Positions 51,983 to 60,489 of a stretch of 64,000 bases of DNA are shown one piece after another. The stretch spans positions 17,712 to 81,711 of the forward strand of contig NZ_POUB01000005.1 of assembly GCF_003236335.1 (NCBI RefSeq), in the 5' to 3' direction. The notes under the pieces were generated by a model, which saw nothing but the letters and a program-made list of their open reading frames with translations, was not told the origin of the DNA and ran no database searches. Each line of letters begins with the position of its first letter. Within the stretch, counting starts at the first letter, position 1. This DNA comes from Micromonospora deserti. GTDB lineage: Bacteria; Actinomycetota; Actinomycetes; Mycobacteriales; Micromonosporaceae. The translations under genes and the position numbers were made by a program.

Positions 51983-52579
51983 TCAGACCCGGGTACGGCG
52001 GTGGGCCGTTCGTCGATGCCACCAGAACACGATGGTGGACATGACGGTGACCACCGCCGCGTCGAGTGCCCCGCGCCCCAGTGCGCGGCCGGCGAGGCCC
52101 CATTCGCCCCCAACCACCGCCATGCCGGTGAGGGCGAACGCGGGAATGAGCGCCAGCGCGACCATCACTCCTGCGGTCAGTACCCGCCGGTTGACCACGA
52201 GCAGCAGCGCGCCGGCGGCACCGCCGAGCACGGCCACGATGCCGCTGCTCCACGTGGTGGTCGAGAAGTAGCGCTGTAAAGCCTCGGCGGGTAGGTAGCT
52301 GCCCACGCCGGCGTCGATCCACCCGTCGCCGAAGATCGCGCACAGCACCGCGCCACCAGCACCGCCGGCCGTCAGCGCCCCATAGCCCTTGACGATGTCG
52401 ATGAGGCCGCGCCGGCGGGCGCGGCTGCCGTGGGCCAGGCCGAGTGCGACCCGGCTGAACGGTTCGAAGCCAGGGGCGATGATCATCGCCCCGATCAGCA
52501 GATGCAACGTGCCGGAGGCGAGTCCCAGAGCGGCGAAGGATCCGGCGACGAACATGGCCGAGACCTTGCCGGCGGTCAT
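51983..52579 (-). CDS. DUF389-type membrane protein, transmembrane part (separated from its N-terminal domain by a stop)
   Basis: A 198-residue piece with the DUF389 signature (LHLLIGAMIIAPGFEPFSRVALGLAHGSR) and five or six helices. In-frame upstream, only a TAG at 52589-52591 separates it from the family's soluble N-terminal domain (ELAIG-stop-ESTMTAG). It can start at ATG 52579, with GGAGAG five bases before it, so it might still be made as a separate chain. Otherwise it is the 3' half of a broken gene. Function of the family is unknown. Confidence 0.6.
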   Translation of the reverse strand: MTAGKVSAMFVAGSFAALGLASGTLHLLIGAMIIAPGFEPFSRVALGLAHGSRARRRGLIDIVKGYGALTAGGAGGAVLCAIFGDGWIDAGVGSYLPAEALQRYFSTTTWSSGIVAVLGGAAGALLLVVNRRVLTAGVMVALALIPAFALTGMAVVGGEWGLAGRALGRGALDAAVVTVMSTIVFWWHRRTAHRRTRV

Positions 52580-52588
52580 GGTGCTCTC

Positions 52589-52910
52589 CTAGCCGATGGC
52601 CAGCTCGATCTCCTCGGCGGTCGCGGTGTCGCTGTCCTGCACGACGTCGTCGGCCCGACCCGCGGTGACCAGGCTGGCCGGGCGGCTGGTGGACAACGAC
52701 ATCGCCTGGTCCGTGCCGGCGCCGCAGGCGTCGGCGATCCGCATCACCTGTCCCAGGCTGCGGTCGGTGACCTCAACGGTGAACGTCACCAGGTGGATGC
52801 ACGGCAGTTCCCGCCTGCACGCGCAGCGACAGCGGATCCAGCGACCGCAACGCGGCGACGACCTCCGGCGTCCGGTCCGGGGGCAGGATCATCTCGACGG
52901 TACGCGGCAT
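52589..52910 (-). pseudogene. DUF389 N-terminal domain with a frameshift and terminal stop
   Basis: The frame from ATG 52910 (MPRTVEMILPPDRTPEVV ... AVHPPGDV) ends prematurely. The continuing strand FTVEVTDRSLGQVMRIADACG lies one frame off, and one extra base near 52785 would join them. The second piece then runs to the TAG at 52589. Together with the membrane part at 51983-52579 the three pieces add up to one normal-length DUF389 protein of about 310 residues with two lesions. Confidence 0.65.
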
Positions 52911-53224
52911 GTCCGCTCCCTCCGGCGGCCGTCCCTGGTCGAACTCCAGGACATTCTTGCCCGTACCACCCAAGGCGGTGTCCCGCCCTGTCGAATCCGT
53001 GCTCGGGCCTGCGGCAGGCCCAGTCGTAGCGGAGCGCCGACTGTGGCCGTCCGGTTCGCCCCCCGTGCCGGTCAGGGCAGCGGTGACCGACATCGGGCAA
53101 GATCCTCTGGCGAGGGAGTGGCGCACCGGCTCCGCGGCGCGCGTGGAGACGGGCGGTCAGGCCAACCACTCACTCCTGATGGGCCCTTGACCTTGACCTT
53201 CGGGCAAGCCCCAGCCTGGTGGTG

Positions 53225-53241
53225 CCGGTCACCGTGACCGG
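53225..53241. promoter_or_regulatory. Perfect palindrome upstream of the MerR-PP2C gene
   Basis: CCGGTCAC-C-GTGACCGG is a perfect 8+1+8 inverted repeat ending 19 bases before GTG 53261. A TTGACC repeat (CCTTGACCTTGACCTTC, about 53190) lies just upstream and may be the -35 region. The remaining 350-bp space back to 52910 shows nothing else. Confidence 0.5.
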
Positions 53242-53260
53242 TCGTGAGGAGGATGGCGAC

Positions 53261-54328
53261 GTGCGGCTGCTGACCATCGGGGCGTTCGCCCGAGCGGCGC
53301 GGCTGACGCCAAAGGCGCTGCGCCTGTACGACGAGCTGGGTCTGTTGCCGCCGGCCGCGGTCGATTCGGAGTCCGGGTACCGGTTTTACGACCCGGAGCA
53401 ACTGGAGCAGGCCCGGCTGATCGCCGAGCTGCGCCGTATCGGCATGCCGCTGGCCGAGATCCGCACCGTGTGCGCCCTGGAACCTGACGCGGCGGCCGAT
53501 GCGGTCACCGCCTACTGGCAGCGGGTCGCCGCCGACACCGCGGCCCGAGCACGCCGGGCCGCCCTCCTCGTCGAGCACCTGTCCGGAAGGGGCATCATGT
53601 CCGACACCCACCCCACCCTCGGCATCCGCTACGCGACCGGATGCGACATCGGAGCCGTACGTGACAGCAACGAGGACGCCGCACACGCCGGCGACCGGCT
53701 GCTGGCTGTCGCCGACGGCATGCGCGGGCCCGGCGGTGCCGCCGCCAGCACGGCCGCGATCGACGCCCTCAAGCCGTTGGAGTTGACCGAGGCGCCCGCC
53801 GCCGACCTGCTCACCACGCTGGCCCGTGCGGTCGCCGAGGCCGACCGCACCGTGCGCGCGGCGGCCACCGACGACCACCGACCGATCACCACCCTGACCG
53901 CGCTGCTGCGCTCGGGTTCCCAGCTGGCTCTGGTGCACATCGGCGACACCCGGGCGTACCTGCTGCGCGGCGGCGAGCTGAGCCAGCTCACCGCCGACCA
54001 CACCTGGGTGCAGTCCCAGGTCGACCAGGGCAAGCTCAACCGTGACGAAGCCGCCGCCCATCCCGACCGAGCCCTGCTGGTGCGGGCCCTCGGCGCCGGC
54101 GGCACCCAGGTCGAAGCCGACCTGGCGCTGCGCACCGCTCTGCCCGGTGACCGCTACCTGCTGTGCTCCGACGGGTTGTCCGCCGTCGTCGACCGCGCGG
54201 CGCTGTACACCGCCCTCGGCGGGGCGGTCGACCCCGAGCAGACCGTGCGGCACCTGATCGAGCTCGCCTACGCCGCGGGCGCACCGGACAACATCGCCTG
54301 CGTCGTCGGCGACATCGTCACGGTGTGA
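53261..54328 (+). CDS. MerR-PP2C fusion: MerR-type regulator with a PPM-family Ser/Thr phosphatase domain
   Basis: A 355-residue two-domain protein. Residues 1-70 are a MerR winged helix (LLTIGAFARAARLTPKALRLYDELGLLPP ... YRFYDPEQLEQARLI), followed by the dimerisation helix (to about 110). From M113 a complete PP2C phosphatase follows with all metal motifs: RDSNEDA, VADGM, HIGDTRAYLLRGG, CSDGLSAVV and APDNIACVV. GAGGAGG precedes GTG 53261. A second, internal ribosome binding site and ATG lie exactly at the domain boundary. The fusion would couple transcription of unknown targets to dephosphorylation of partner proteins. Confidence 0.92.
   Translation: MRLLTIGAFARAARLTPKALRLYDELGLLPPAAVDSESGYRFYDPEQLEQARLIAELRRIGMPLAEIRTVCALEPDAAADAVTAYWQRVAADTAARARRAALLVEHLSGRGIMSDTHPTLGIRYATGCDIGAVRDSNEDAAHAGDRLLAVADGMRGPGGAAASTAAIDALKPLELTEAPAADLLTTLARAVAEADRTVRAAATDDHRPITTLTALLRSGSQLALVHIGDTRAYLLRGGELSQLTADHTWVQSQVDQGKLNRDEAAAHPDRALLVRALGAGGTQVEADLALRTALPGDRYLLCSDGLSAVVDRAALYTALGGAVDPEQTVRHLIELAYAAGAPDNIACVVGDIVTV
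53585..53599 (+). promoter_or_regulatory. Internal ribosome binding site and ATG at the MerR/PP2C boundary
   Basis: GGAAGGGG (53585-53592), four bases, then ATG (53597-53599) in the main frame. Starting here would give a free 243-residue PP2C phosphatase. Confidence 0.5.
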
Positions 54329-54484
54329 CGGCTGCTCCAGCAGGCACCACGGCGGGTCGGCCCAGCCACCCTCGGCGCCCGGGCCGGCCCGCCGGTCAGC
54401 TGTCGGATGTGTTCCTCGTCAGAGCGACGTACAGCCGGAGTTCCGTTCTCCCGCCGCAGCTGGTCGACCCGCGGCGGCCGTGGC

Positions 54485-55123
54485 TCATCCGCCGTTGACC
54501 GGCTTGCCGGCATGCACGCGCTCCACCGTGCCGAGCCTGAGCCGCTCGGACTCGGCGACCGCAAGGCCGGCGGCGGCCAGCATCACCTTGGGGCGGCGGG
54601 TCATGTGCTCCCCAGCCGCGCGGATCGTGACCAGCTCGGTGAGGCGCTGCACCGCCCAGACCGGCCACCAGCGACTGGCAATGTGATCGAGCAGGAGCAG
54701 CCGGCCGCCGGGACGTAGCACCCGGGCCATCTCCGCGATCGCCCGGCCGTGGTCCGGGATCGCGCACAGCGACAGGGTGCACACCACCGTGTCGAAGCTG
54801 GCGTCGTCGAACGGCAACTCCTGGGCGTCCGCCACCCGCAGTTCCACGTCCAGACCAAGGTCTGTGGCGCGTTGGCGGGCGATGTCCAGCATCTGCGGGC
54901 TCAGCTCGATCCCGGTGAGGCTCACCCCGGGCGGGTAGAACGGGAAGTTGCGGCCGGTCCCGACCGCGACCTCGAGTACCCGGCCGGTGGCGCGGGAGCA
55001 CACCCACTCCCGGCCGCCGGGGAACTGGACCTTCTCCCAGAACCGGATGTCGCGGTCGTAGTGGGGAGCCATCTTCTCCCACACCCGCCGCGCCTTGGCG
55101 GTCGACTCGTCGCTGGTTGCCAT
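54485..55123 (-). CDS. Class I SAM-dependent methyltransferase (UbiE/Methyltransf_11 type)
   Basis: A 212-residue protein. It has RRVWEKMAPHYDRDIRFWEK at the N-terminus, motif I VLEVAVGTGRNFPFYPPG, GIELSPQMLDIARQRA, LPFDDASFDTVVCTLSLCAIPDHGRAIAEMARVLRPGG and LLLLDHIAS. The C-terminal TRRPKVMLAAAGLAVAESERL resembles small-molecule or phospholipid methyltransferases. ATG 55123 lies behind GGGAGGT. It is 22 bases downstream of the TetR gene on the same strand, suggesting co-transcription. Confidence 0.9.
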   Translation of the reverse strand: MATSDESTAKARRVWEKMAPHYDRDIRFWEKVQFPGGREWVCSRATGRVLEVAVGTGRNFPFYPPGVSLTGIELSPQMLDIARQRATDLGLDVELRVADAQELPFDDASFDTVVCTLSLCAIPDHGRAIAEMARVLRPGGRLLLLDHIASRWWPVWAVQRLTELVTIRAAGEHMTRRPKVMLAAAGLAVAESERLRLGTVERVHAGKPVNGG

Positions 55124-55145
55124 GGAGACCTCCCGGGGCGATTGG

Positions 55146-55754
55146 TCAGGCACGAGGATGGGATGGTCCCGGCGGGGATCCGGTGGCGGCGCCGATGACG
55201 CCACCGATCGCGGAACGGATCCGGCCGGCCGCCGTCGCGCGGTCCGGTTGCCCGGCATCCAGCCACGCGATGACCGCCTCGACCGCGACGGCCGGAGCCA
55301 GCCGGGACGCCCACCGTGCCCACGCCCCGTCCGACACCACCGCCTTGATCTGTACGTGCGCGATGTCGGTCATCTCGGCGCGGAACCGGTCAGCCCATGC
55401 CTTGAACTCCGGCTCCCGGGCGGCATGCTCGAACAGTAGCCGGAACCCCGCCGGTTCGGCGGCGGCAGCGGCCAGCAACCCATCGACGCTCGCACCCGTG
55501 AAGCCACCCACCTGCTCCCCGACGTGGGCGGCCAGCAGGCCGCACACCCGGTCGAGCACCGCCCGGTACAGGTCGGTCTTCGACTCGAAGTGCCGATACA
55601 GGATCACCCGCGTGACGCCCGCCTCGCCAGCGATGTCGTCCAGGCTCGTGGCGGCGAACCCAGCCCGGGCGAACGCCCGCGTCGCCGCCGCCAGAATCTG
55701 CTCCCGCCGCTGCGCCCGCGGCAGCCGTGCCGCCGACCCGGTCCCGGTCGCCAT
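55146..55754 (-). CDS. TetR family transcriptional regulator
   Basis: A 202-residue regulator: helix-turn-helix RREQILAAATRAFARAGFAATSLDDIAGEAGVTRVILYRHFESKTDLYRAVL (residues 14-68), then a ligand domain (GFTGASVDGLLAAAAAEPAGFRLLFEHAAREPEF). It is divergent from the ABC exporter at 55838 with 83 bases between starts, and followed by the methyltransferase gene. It probably represses both directions. Confidence 0.92.
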   Translation of the reverse strand: MATGTGSAARLPRAQRREQILAAATRAFARAGFAATSLDDIAGEAGVTRVILYRHFESKTDLYRAVLDRVCGLLAAHVGEQVGGFTGASVDGLLAAAAAEPAGFRLLFEHAAREPEFKAWADRFRAEMTDIAHVQIKAVVSDGAWARWASRLAPAVAVEAVIAWLDAGQPDRATAAGRIRSAIGGVIGAATGSPPGPSHPRA

Positions 55755-55772
55755 TGCCGCCCCCCACCGTTG

Positions 55773-55802
55773 TTGACTCCGGAGTGTACTACAGCCTATG
55801 TT
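55773..55802 (+). promoter_or_regulatory. Promoter of the ABC exporter operon
   Basis: TTGACT (55773-55778) and TATGTT (55797-55802), spacing 18, in an unusually AT-rich stretch between the divergent TetR and ABC genes; GGAGGAG precedes GTG 55838. The TetR operator is probably in the intervening GTGTACTACAG region. Confidence 0.6.
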
Positions 55803-55837
55803 AACCCCTGGATATACAAGCTGGAGGAGAGGCAGAG

Positions 55838-56779
55838 GTGACTGACGACGACGGCCGGATCGTGGTGACCGGCCTGAGCAAGACGTTCGGACCTGCTGCG
55901 GCGGTCGCGGACCTGACCTTCACGGTCGAACCCGGGTCGATCACCGGGTTTCTCGGCCCGAACGGCGCCGGGAAGACCACCACCCTGCGGATGTTGCTCG
56001 GCCTGGTCCGCCCGGACGCCGGCGTCGCCACGATCGCCGGCCGCCGCTACCTCGACCTGCCCGCGCCGGGCAACGTGGTCGGTGCCGTGCTGGAGACCGG
56101 CGCCTTTCACCCGGCCCGCACCGGTCGCGCGCACCTGCGCATCTACTGCACCGTCAACGGCTACCCGCACTCGCGGGCCGACGAGGTCCTCGACCTGGTC
56201 GGGCTGGCCGCCGCAGCCCGGCGGCCGGTGCGGGGCTACTCCCTCGGCATGCGGCAACGCCTCGCCCTCGCGACCGCGCTGCTCGGTGACCCGAGGGTGC
56301 TGGTGCTCGACGAGCCCGCCAACGGCCTCGACCCCGAAGGCATCGCCTGGCTGCGCCGCCTGCTCCGCGACCTCGCGGCCGAAGGCCGCACCGTGCTGGT
56401 CTCCAGCCACGTGCTGTCCGAGGTGCAGCAGCTGGTCGACCACGTCGTGATCATCAACCGCGGGCGGTGCGTACGGCAGGGACCGCTCACCGCACTCGCC
56501 GCCCTGCACGGGCCTGTCGTGTCCGTACGCACCCCACAACCGGACCGGCTGCACGCCGCGCTGACCCGTACCGGCGTCGACGACAGCCGGATCACCCGCA
56601 GCGGCCCCGACCGGCTCCGCGTCACCGGCGTCCACACCGACGACGTGGGCCAACTTGCCCATGCCGAACGGATCCCGCTGCTCTGGCTGGCGGCCGAGCA
56701 CACCGACCTGGAACACGTGTTCTTTACCCTCACCGGCAACAGCCACGAAGCCGCACCGGCCGCACGTACGGGAGCATGA
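55838..56779 (+). CDS. ABC transporter ATP-binding protein (bacitracin/lantibiotic exporter-like)
   Basis: A 313-residue ATPase: Walker A GPNGAGKTT, signature YSLGMRQRLALATALLGDP, Walker B VLVLDEPANGLDPEGI, H-loop VLVSSHVLSEV. The closing domain (VSVRTPQPDRLHAALTRTG ... HTDLEHVFFTLTG) is typical of BcrA-like exporters. It forms a two-gene operon with the permease starting one base after its stop, under the divergent TetR regulator. Confidence 0.93.
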   Translation: MTDDDGRIVVTGLSKTFGPAAAVADLTFTVEPGSITGFLGPNGAGKTTTLRMLLGLVRPDAGVATIAGRRYLDLPAPGNVVGAVLETGAFHPARTGRAHLRIYCTVNGYPHSRADEVLDLVGLAAAARRPVRGYSLGMRQRLALATALLGDPRVLVLDEPANGLDPEGIAWLRRLLRDLAAEGRTVLVSSHVLSEVQQLVDHVVIINRGRCVRQGPLTALAALHGPVVSVRTPQPDRLHAALTRTGVDDSRITRSGPDRLRVTGVHTDDVGQLAHAERIPLLWLAAEHTDLEHVFFTLTGNSHEAAPAARTGA

Positions 56780-56780
56780 C

Positions 56781-57545
56781 ATGCGACGCCTCATCGCCGG
56801 CGAAATCCACAAGCTCCTCGCCACCCGGCTGTGGCTGTGGCTGCTGCTCGCCGCCATGGCGATCACCGCCCTCTACGCCAGCCTGCAGATCGCCTTCTCC
56901 GACGACCCCGACACCTGGACCCCACCCCTGACCACACCAGACGGCCAGCAGACCCTGTTCGCTGCGGCGGCCAGCGCCGCCAGCCCACTCGTCGCGGTAC
57001 TCGCCGCCATCGGCATCACCGGCGAATACCGGCATCGCACCGCCACCACCACATTCCTGTCCACCCCACGCCGCGGCCGAGTCATCGCCGCCAAACTCGT
57101 CACCTACGGCCTCGTCGGCATCGGTTACGCCCTCGCCTGCACCGCCGTGGTCACCGCGATCGCCGTGCCCTGGCTCTCCGCGCGGGGCATCGAGCTGTCC
57201 CTGACCGGCAACGGGCTACCCGCCACCACCGCCGGAGGCATCATCGCCATCGCGTTCTACGCCGTCATCGGCGTCGGCCTCGGCGCACTGCTCCGCGAAC
57301 AGGTAGCCACCGTTGTCGGACTCCTCATCTACCTGTTCGTCCTCGAACCCATCCTCACCAGCATTCCCGCCCTCGACACCTGGTCCCGCTACCTCCCCGG
57401 ACCGGCCGACAACGCGCTGACCGGCATCACCCTCACCAACCAGGAGTCCCTCCAACCCTGGCAAGGCGGCCTCGTCCTCGCCGCGTACGGCCTGACCATC
57501 GCCGCCGCCGGAACGTACCTGGCGACCCGCAGGGACGTCGCCTGA
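56781..57545 (+). CDS. ABC-2 type transporter permease
   Basis: A 254-residue membrane protein with six helices, beginning MRRLIAGEIHKLLATRLWLWLLLAAMA as in BcrB-like permeases; GEYRHRTATTTFLSTPRRGRVIAAKL is the conserved cytoplasmic loop. It starts one base after the ATPase stop. Substrate unknown. Codon pattern is C-rich but like its neighbour. Confidence 0.9.
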   Translation: MRRLIAGEIHKLLATRLWLWLLLAAMAITALYASLQIAFSDDPDTWTPPLTTPDGQQTLFAAAASAASPLVAVLAAIGITGEYRHRTATTTFLSTPRRGRVIAAKLVTYGLVGIGYALACTAVVTAIAVPWLSARGIELSLTGNGLPATTAGGIIAIAFYAVIGVGLGALLREQVATVVGLLIYLFVLEPILTSIPALDTWSRYLPGPADNALTGITLTNQESLQPWQGGLVLAAYGLTIAAAGTYLATRRDVA

Positions 57546-58152
57546 CACGAACCTGCCCGACTCGATCAGGGTTCCCCGCTATCTGCTCGACCGCTGTCGG
57601 CAGATCCAGGTGCGCCACGCCGGTCACGACGGCCCACGCGCGAGGCACCAGATCGCGAGATCGCGATGGCCTGGTCGCAGATCGGGCAGCCCCGCGACTG
57701 CCGCCGGGCATTCCGTCCGGGATGACCGGCGCCGGGCGACCATCCGCGCTGCGGAGCACCGCGACCGAGGCACCCTGCGGACCCTCGCCGAGAGGAACTG
57801 CGGATGGAACTCCGGGCTCTGGGCCAGCCCGTACCCCGCACGCGCTGACCGGCCGCCGCGTGCGCCAGCGGAGCCCCGCACAGAGTCCGACGGCGCCGGC
57901 CACCGCCGCCGCATCGGCGATTGCCTGATGGCTATGCGATCGGGAAGAGGGTGGTGTGGCTGCGCGGGCACTGCCCTCCCGCGCCTGTCCCCGCCTGACG
58001 AAGCGCACGTGTAGGGCGTCGAGGGCGTCCAGGTCCACGTCCAGCGGCCGCACGACGGCGCCGCGCCGGGCGAAGTCTCGCGCCACCCGCCGTACCGCGC
58101 GCTGGTAACACTCCAGCGCGCCGAGCACCAGTTCGTCGTGGTCGTCGGGCAT
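57433..58152 (-). CDS. Hypothetical protein, doubtful beyond its first 60 residues
   Basis: An open frame of 239 residues starts three bases after the acyl-CoA dehydrogenase stop with an AAGGTGAG site. Its first 60 residues look like a real helical protein (HDELVLGALECYQRAVRRVARDF, VDLDALDALHVRFVRRG). After that the sequence becomes Arg/Pro/Ser-rich and ends inside the convergent permease gene, so the true product may be shorter or the gene truncated. I recognise no family. The region 57546-57950 otherwise shows no supported gene on either strand. Confidence 0.3.
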   Translation of the reverse strand: MPDDHDELVLGALECYQRAVRRVARDFARRGAVVRPLDVDLDALDALHVRFVRRGQAREGSARAATPPSSRSHSHQAIADAAAVAGAVGLCAGLRWRTRRPVSACGVRAGPEPGVPSAVPLGEGPQGASVAVLRSADGRPAPVIPDGMPGGSRGAARSATRPSRSRDLVPRAWAVVTGVAHLDLPTAVEQIAGNPDRVGQVRVRRRPCGSPGTFRRRRWSGRTRRGRGRLARVGGTPGW

Positions 58153-58154
58153 CG

Positions 58155-59783
58155 TCAGCTCACCTTGGGTACGGCGCGGGAGATGATCGCGGCGAAGTCG
58201 ACACCGCTCGGCAGTGTGCCGAATGCCTGGCCGTGGTCGCCGCCGAGCCGGGAGGCGCAGAAGGCGTCGGCGACGGCGGGGTGGCCGTGCCGCACCAACA
58301 GCGAGCCCTGCAGGACCAGGGCGAGCCGTTCGACGACGCGGCGGGCCCGCAGTTCGAGCTCGCCGTGGTCGGACAGGTCGGCCTGCAGTTGGCGTACTGC
58401 GGCGTCGAGCCGCGCGTCGGCGCCGGCGGCGGCGGTCACCTCCGCCCGGAACGCCTCCACGACCTGGGGGTCCTTGGCGAGAGCGCGCAGGACGTCCAGT
58501 GCGGCGACGTTGCCGGAGCCCTCCCAGATCGAGTTGAGTGGGGATTCGCGGAACAGCCGCGGCATGCCTGACTCCTCGACATAGCCGTTGCCGCCCAGGC
58601 ATTCGAGGGCTTCGGCGGCGTGTCCCGGCCCGCGCTTGCAGACCCAGTACTTGCCAACGGCGAGGGCGAGCCGTTTGAACGCGGTCTCGCTGGCGTCGCC
58701 GCGCGCGGATCGGTCGGTCGCTCCGGCGAGCCGCATCGTGAGGACGGTGGCGGCCTCGGACTCGACCGCGAGGTCGGCGAGCACGTTGCGCATCAGCGGC
58801 TGGTCGACGAGGTACCGGCCGAAGGCCCGCCGGTGGGTGGCGTGGTGGGCGGCGGTGATCAAGCCCTGGCGCATTCCGGCCGCCGCGCCGATGACGCAGT
58901 CGAGGCGGGTCAGGTTGACCATGTCGATGATGGTGCGCACCCCGCGGCCCTCGTCTCCGACGCGCCAGGCGACCGCGTGTTCGTACTCGACCTCCGCCGA
59001 GGCGTTGGACCGGTTGCCGAGCTTGTCCTTCAGCCGCATCAGCCGCATCGGGTTGCGCGTACCGTCGGGAAGGACGCGGGGGACGAGGAAGCAGGTGAGT
59101 CCCCCCGGTGCCTGGGCGAGGGTCAGGAAGATGTCGCACATCGGCGCCGACGTGAACCACTTGTGCCCGACGAGTCGGTAGGTGCCGTCCGGCTCGGGGC
59201 GGGCGGTGGTGGTGTTGGCGCGTACGTCCGAGCCGCCCTGCTTCTCCGTCATCGACATGCCGGCCAGCAGCCCCTGCTTAGCAAGCGGCGGACGCAGCCC
59301 GAAGTCGTACGCCGCGGCGGTGAGCAGCGGCTCGTACTGCGCGGCCAGCTCCGCGTTGTGCCGCAGCGCCGGCACCGCGGCGTAGGTCATCGAGATCGGG
59401 CAGCCGTGGCCGGCGTCGGGGCGCCATGTGTAGAACTTGGCCGCTCGGGCCACATGCGCGCCCGGCCGGTCGTCCGCCCACGGCGCGGCGTGCAGACCGT
59501 GCGTGACCGCGGTGCGCATCAGCTCGTGCCAGGAAGGATGGAACTCCACCTCGTCGATCCGGTGGCCGTAGCGGTCATGGGTGCGCAGGACCGGCGGGTG
59601 TTCGTTCGCCAGCCGCCCGTGCTCGATCGCCTGCTCGGTACCGCCGATCCGGCCGAGCTCGTGCAGCTCGACGGCGGCCCAGCCGGCGCCCTCCCGCGCG
59701 AGCCCGTCCAGCAGTGCCGGGTCGTCCGCCGCGTCGTAGCCGACCAGCGGGGGAACCTGGTTGAGAACCTCGTGGGTCGTCAC
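58155..59783 (-). CDS. Acyl-CoA dehydrogenase family protein (AidB-like)
   Basis: A 542-residue flavoprotein of the AidB group, longer than ordinary acyl-CoA dehydrogenases. The N-terminal LNQVPPLVGYDAADDPALLDGL is the AidB-type opening. FAD/substrate motifs follow: GMSMTEKQGGSDVRANTT, YRLVGHKWFTSAPMCD, RLKDKLGNRSNASAEVEYE, ATHRRAFGRYLVDQPLMRNVLADLAVE and CLGGNGYVEESGMPRLFRESPLNSIWEGSGNV. AidB proteins are linked to alkylation stress; the substrate is uncertain. The GTG start overlaps the stop of the TetR gene by four bases. Confidence 0.92.
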   Translation of the reverse strand: MTTHEVLNQVPPLVGYDAADDPALLDGLAREGAGWAAVELHELGRIGGTEQAIEHGRLANEHPPVLRTHDRYGHRIDEVEFHPSWHELMRTAVTHGLHAAPWADDRPGAHVARAAKFYTWRPDAGHGCPISMTYAAVPALRHNAELAAQYEPLLTAAAYDFGLRPPLAKQGLLAGMSMTEKQGGSDVRANTTTARPEPDGTYRLVGHKWFTSAPMCDIFLTLAQAPGGLTCFLVPRVLPDGTRNPMRLMRLKDKLGNRSNASAEVEYEHAVAWRVGDEGRGVRTIIDMVNLTRLDCVIGAAAGMRQGLITAAHHATHRRAFGRYLVDQPLMRNVLADLAVESEAATVLTMRLAGATDRSARGDASETAFKRLALAVGKYWVCKRGPGHAAEALECLGGNGYVEESGMPRLFRESPLNSIWEGSGNVAALDVLRALAKDPQVVEAFRAEVTAAAGADARLDAAVRQLQADLSDHGELELRARRVVERLALVLQGSLLVRHGHPAVADAFCASRLGGDHGQAFGTLPSGVDFAAIISRAVPKVS

Positions 59784-60379
59784 GGCGATACTCCAAGCGC
59801 GCGATGGATGAACGTGGTCAGGCTGGGGATGGTGCTCCCGCCGGCGACCCCGGCGGCCAGCGGACCGACCATGGCCTCGGCCAGGGCGCCGACCACGGCG
59901 GTTGCGGTCAGCTCCGGGTCTTGCGGGGGTAGTTCACCGCTCGCCACACCCGACGCGACGTAGCCGGCGATCAGTTCGGCGTACGCACGGCGGAAGACGA
60001 GGCGCTCGGCGTCGACCGCCGGGTCGACCGGCTCGGCGAGCAGGGCGTACGCCAACCGCGGGGACTGCAGTGCGCGACCGGAGAACGTCTCGATGATGGC
60101 CGACACCCGCTCGGCGACGGTGGTCTCCAGCGCCGCGGCGCGTGCGACCGCGTCCACCTCGCGCTGCGAGGCCGTGCGGAACACCTCGGCGAACAGGTCG
60201 GCCTTGGTGGGGAAGTGGCGATAGACGCTGCCGGTCGCCACGCCGGCCCGCTCGGCGACGGCGGCGACCGAGCAGCCGGCGTAGCCGTGCCCGGCCATGA
60301 TCTCCAGTGCGGCGGCAATGATCCGCTCGCGGGAGGCGCTCAGCCGCGCTTTCACACGCTCGGTGCTCCGGTAGGCCAC
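59780..60379 (-). CDS. TetR family transcriptional regulator
   Basis: A 199-residue regulator with the helix-turn-helix SRERIIAAALEIMAGHGYAGCSVAAVAERAGVATGSVYRHFPTKADLFAEVF and a ligand domain. It overlaps the acyl-CoA dehydrogenase gene by four bases (GTGA), so it regulates its own operon. TTCAAT, seven bases before GTG 60379, would be the -10 of a leaderless mRNA, overlapping the candidate operator. Confidence 0.92.
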   Translation of the reverse strand: MAYRSTERVKARLSASRERIIAAALEIMAGHGYAGCSVAAVAERAGVATGSVYRHFPTKADLFAEVFRTASQREVDAVARAAALETTVAERVSAIIETFSGRALQSPRLAYALLAEPVDPAVDAERLVFRRAYAELIAGYVASGVASGELPPQDPELTATAVVGALAEAMVGPLAAGVAGGSTIPSLTTFIHRALGVSP

Positions 60380-60387
60380 GCAAGAAT

Positions 60388-60401
60388 TGAACCACCATTC
60401 A
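60388..60401. promoter_or_regulatory. Small inverted repeat at the TetR promoter
   Basis: TGAA-CCACCA-TTCA overlaps the proposed -10 box (minus strand) of the tetR-aidB operon; candidate TetR operator. Confidence 0.4.
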
Positions 60402-60489
60402 GTCCTTAGCGGCAAGGTGGGACCACCCCGTGGTGGACCCTCGCCTCGCCTAGGCATTCCGCCCCGGCATCATCGGCTACAGTGGAGCG

